DNA of 14,990 bases from Bacteroidales bacterium. Lineage in GTDB: Bacteria; Bacteroidota; Bacteroidia; Bacteroidales; DTU049. The stretch is taken from positions 1-14,990 of the forward strand of contig JAHDSP010000151.1 in NCBI GenBank assembly GCA_018432645.1, written 5' to 3'. The notes below the pieces were generated by a model, which worked only from the letters and a program-made list of their open reading frames with translations, made no database searches and was not told the DNA's origin. The position numbers and the translations under genes are program-made. Positions 13,995 through 14,990 of the stretch are shown here, piece after piece; within the stretch, counting starts at the first letter, position 1, and the number at the start of each line of letters is the position of its first letter.

Positions 13995-14990
13995 TTACTC
14001 TACCACCAACCTCCCCCTGAGCAACTTCTCCCCTTCTTTGCCTGTCGAAACGCATTGATCGCAGGTCAGTTCAAACACATAAACCCCAGCGGACAAATTA
14101 CTTCCATCTATTTCTACTGTATTTCCATAAATTTCATTAATTTCCATTACTACTTTTCCTGTAACATCTATAATAAGCAATCTATATTTTTCATTTTTCG
14201 GATTATCAAAAGTTATTATTGCATTTTCTGTGAATGGATTGGGGTATATTGACAGTAAATTGTAATTTTCTATTTCAGTTATTCCCTCCGGCTCATTTAT
14301 TAATTTCACTACCCAAGCGTCATCATATCCATGATTCTCCGACACATCGTAGTCATTGGAAAATGTGTAACCAACCACAATAAATCCACTATCACTTGTC
14401 TGCTGGATGGAGTTTGCATAATCATCATCTGTTCCGCCGAGGCATTTTTTCCATTCAATTGTTCCTGAACTGTTAAGTTTCACTACCCAATAGTCATAAT
14501 ATCCATGATTCCCTGACACATCGCCATCATTGGAATATGTGTAACCAGCCACAATAAATCCCCCATTACTTGTCTGCTGGATGGAGTATGCATAATCATC
14601 ATCTGTTCCGCCAAGGCATCTTTGCCAGAGAATATCTCCTGAACTGTTAAGTTTCACTACCCAATAGTCACTATTTCCATGATTCCCCGATACATCGCCG
14701 TCATTGGACCATGTTTCACCAGCCACAATATATCCCCCATCACTTGTCTGCTGGATGGAATTTGCATAATCATCATCTGTTCCGCCGAGGCATTTTTTCC
14801 ATTCAATTGTTCCTGAACTGTTAAGTTTCACTACCCAATAGTCATAATATCCATGATTCCCTGACACATCGCCGTCATTGGACCATGTTTCACCAGCCAC
14901 AATATATCCCCCATCACTTGTCTGCTGGATGGAGTTTGCATAATCATCAGATGTTCCGCCTAGGCATTTTTGCCATTCAATATCCCCTGA
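13995..14990 (-). CDS. Secreted repeat protein with T9SS type A sorting domain (5' partial)
   Basis: The frame is open through the right edge, so the gene begins outside the window; 331 residues are visible. The GTG at 14900 is internal to a repeat and is not the start. The visible N-terminal part consists of 58-residue units reading VAGETWSNDGDVSGNHG, DYWVVKLNSSG, IEWKKCLGGTDDDYANSIQQTSDGG, with four unit anchors at 14431, 14605, 14779 and 14953 exactly 174 bp apart. Units of this kind probably form blades of a beta-propeller (inference). The last unit diverges and leads to a T9SS type A domain (about 14260 down to 13995) with SIYPNPF, a middle strand VTGKVVMEI, and an unusual CDQC segment with a short insert before the final KLLRGRLVVE. 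The product is expected at the cell surface or secreted. G+C looks higher than in all neighbouring genes. Confidence 0.9.
   Translation of the reverse strand, partial: SGDIEWQKCLGGTSDDYANSIQQTSDGGYIVAGETWSNDGDVSGNHGYYDYWVVKLNSSGTIEWKKCLGGTDDDYANSIQQTSDGGYIVAGETWSNDGDVSGNHGNSDYWVVKLNSSGDILWQRCLGGTDDDYAYSIQQTSNGGFIVAGYTYSNDGDVSGNHGYYDYWVVKLNSSGTIEWKKCLGGTDDDYANSIQQTSDSGFIVVGYTFSNDYDVSENHGYDDAWVVKLINEPEGITEIENYNLLSIYPNPFTENAIITFDNPKNEKYRLLIIDVTGKVVMEINEIYGNTVEIDGSNLSAGVYVFELTCDQCVSTGKEGEKLLRGRLVVE
14300..14990 (-). repeat. Tandem 174-bp coding repeats, nearly identical
   Basis: The word gttccgcc recurs at 14431, 14605, 14779 and (after gat) 14953, always 174 bp apart. The units at 14431 and 14779 are identical for about 94 bases from that word; the units at 14605 and 14953 share a different variant (gccagag or gccattc, then atatc). 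This alternation gives a 348-bp higher-order period. The array runs past the window edge. Confidence 0.85.

Noticed and set aside
14300..14990. Regular repeats resembling a CRISPR array
   Set aside because: The 174-bp units are in frame with a T9SS protein, without short direct repeats and variable spacers, and no cas gene is present.

Overview
The window is AT-rich (roughly one third G+C by eye) and looks like Bacteroidota chromosome. Two partial surface proteins carry C-terminal type IX secretion (T9SS type A) sorting domains. The outer-membrane protein has the CarboxypepD_reg/plug/beta-barrel layout typical of the phylum, the lysyl-tRNA synthetase has the C-terminal extension I associate with Bacteroidota, and there is a periplasmic DPP-IV of the Porphyromonas type. 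No genus can be named from this sequence.

Layout, left to right. (1) 1-2130 (+): 3' part of a secreted repeat protein with six complete ~89-residue Ig/PKD-like units, ending in a T9SS domain and followed by a clean terminator. (2) 2296-3845 (+): an acyl-CoA synthetase (AMP-forming) split into two reading frames that overlap at TAATG, followed by a strong hairpin that probably serves both converging transcripts. (3) 3939-6101 (-): a full-length DPP-IV (S9B) peptidase with an intact Ser-Asp-His triad. (4) 6190-9455 (-): a tightly coupled row of a TlpA/redoxin-like thiol protein, an outer-membrane beta-barrel protein and a truncated C39 bacteriocin-exporter peptidase domain. It ends in a tiny Cys-X-Cys ORF and looks like the wreck of a peptide-export locus. 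A transposase scrap lies just upstream (9480-9650, -). (5) 9910-13718 (+): three housekeeping genes, lysS, tpiA and a MacB/FtsX-type ABC permease, the last two overlapping by ATGA. (6) 13747-13961: a ~215-bp non-coding segment bounded by imperfect ~27-bp terminal inverted repeats, MITE-like. (7) 13995-14990 (-): 3' part of a second T9SS-secreted protein built of near-identical 174-bp repeats, visibly richer in G+C than its surroundings.

The metabolic and translation genes are ordinary. The accessory interest lies in the decayed redox/barrel/C39 locus with its mobile-element scar, the inverted-repeat element before the second repeat protein, the split ligase, and the two repeat proteins whose DNA shows signs of internal duplication or gene conversion. 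I found no complete undescribed system. The best candidate is the 6190-9455 locus, which is visibly missing the transporter body. All functional calls come from reading motifs by eye; no database search was run.
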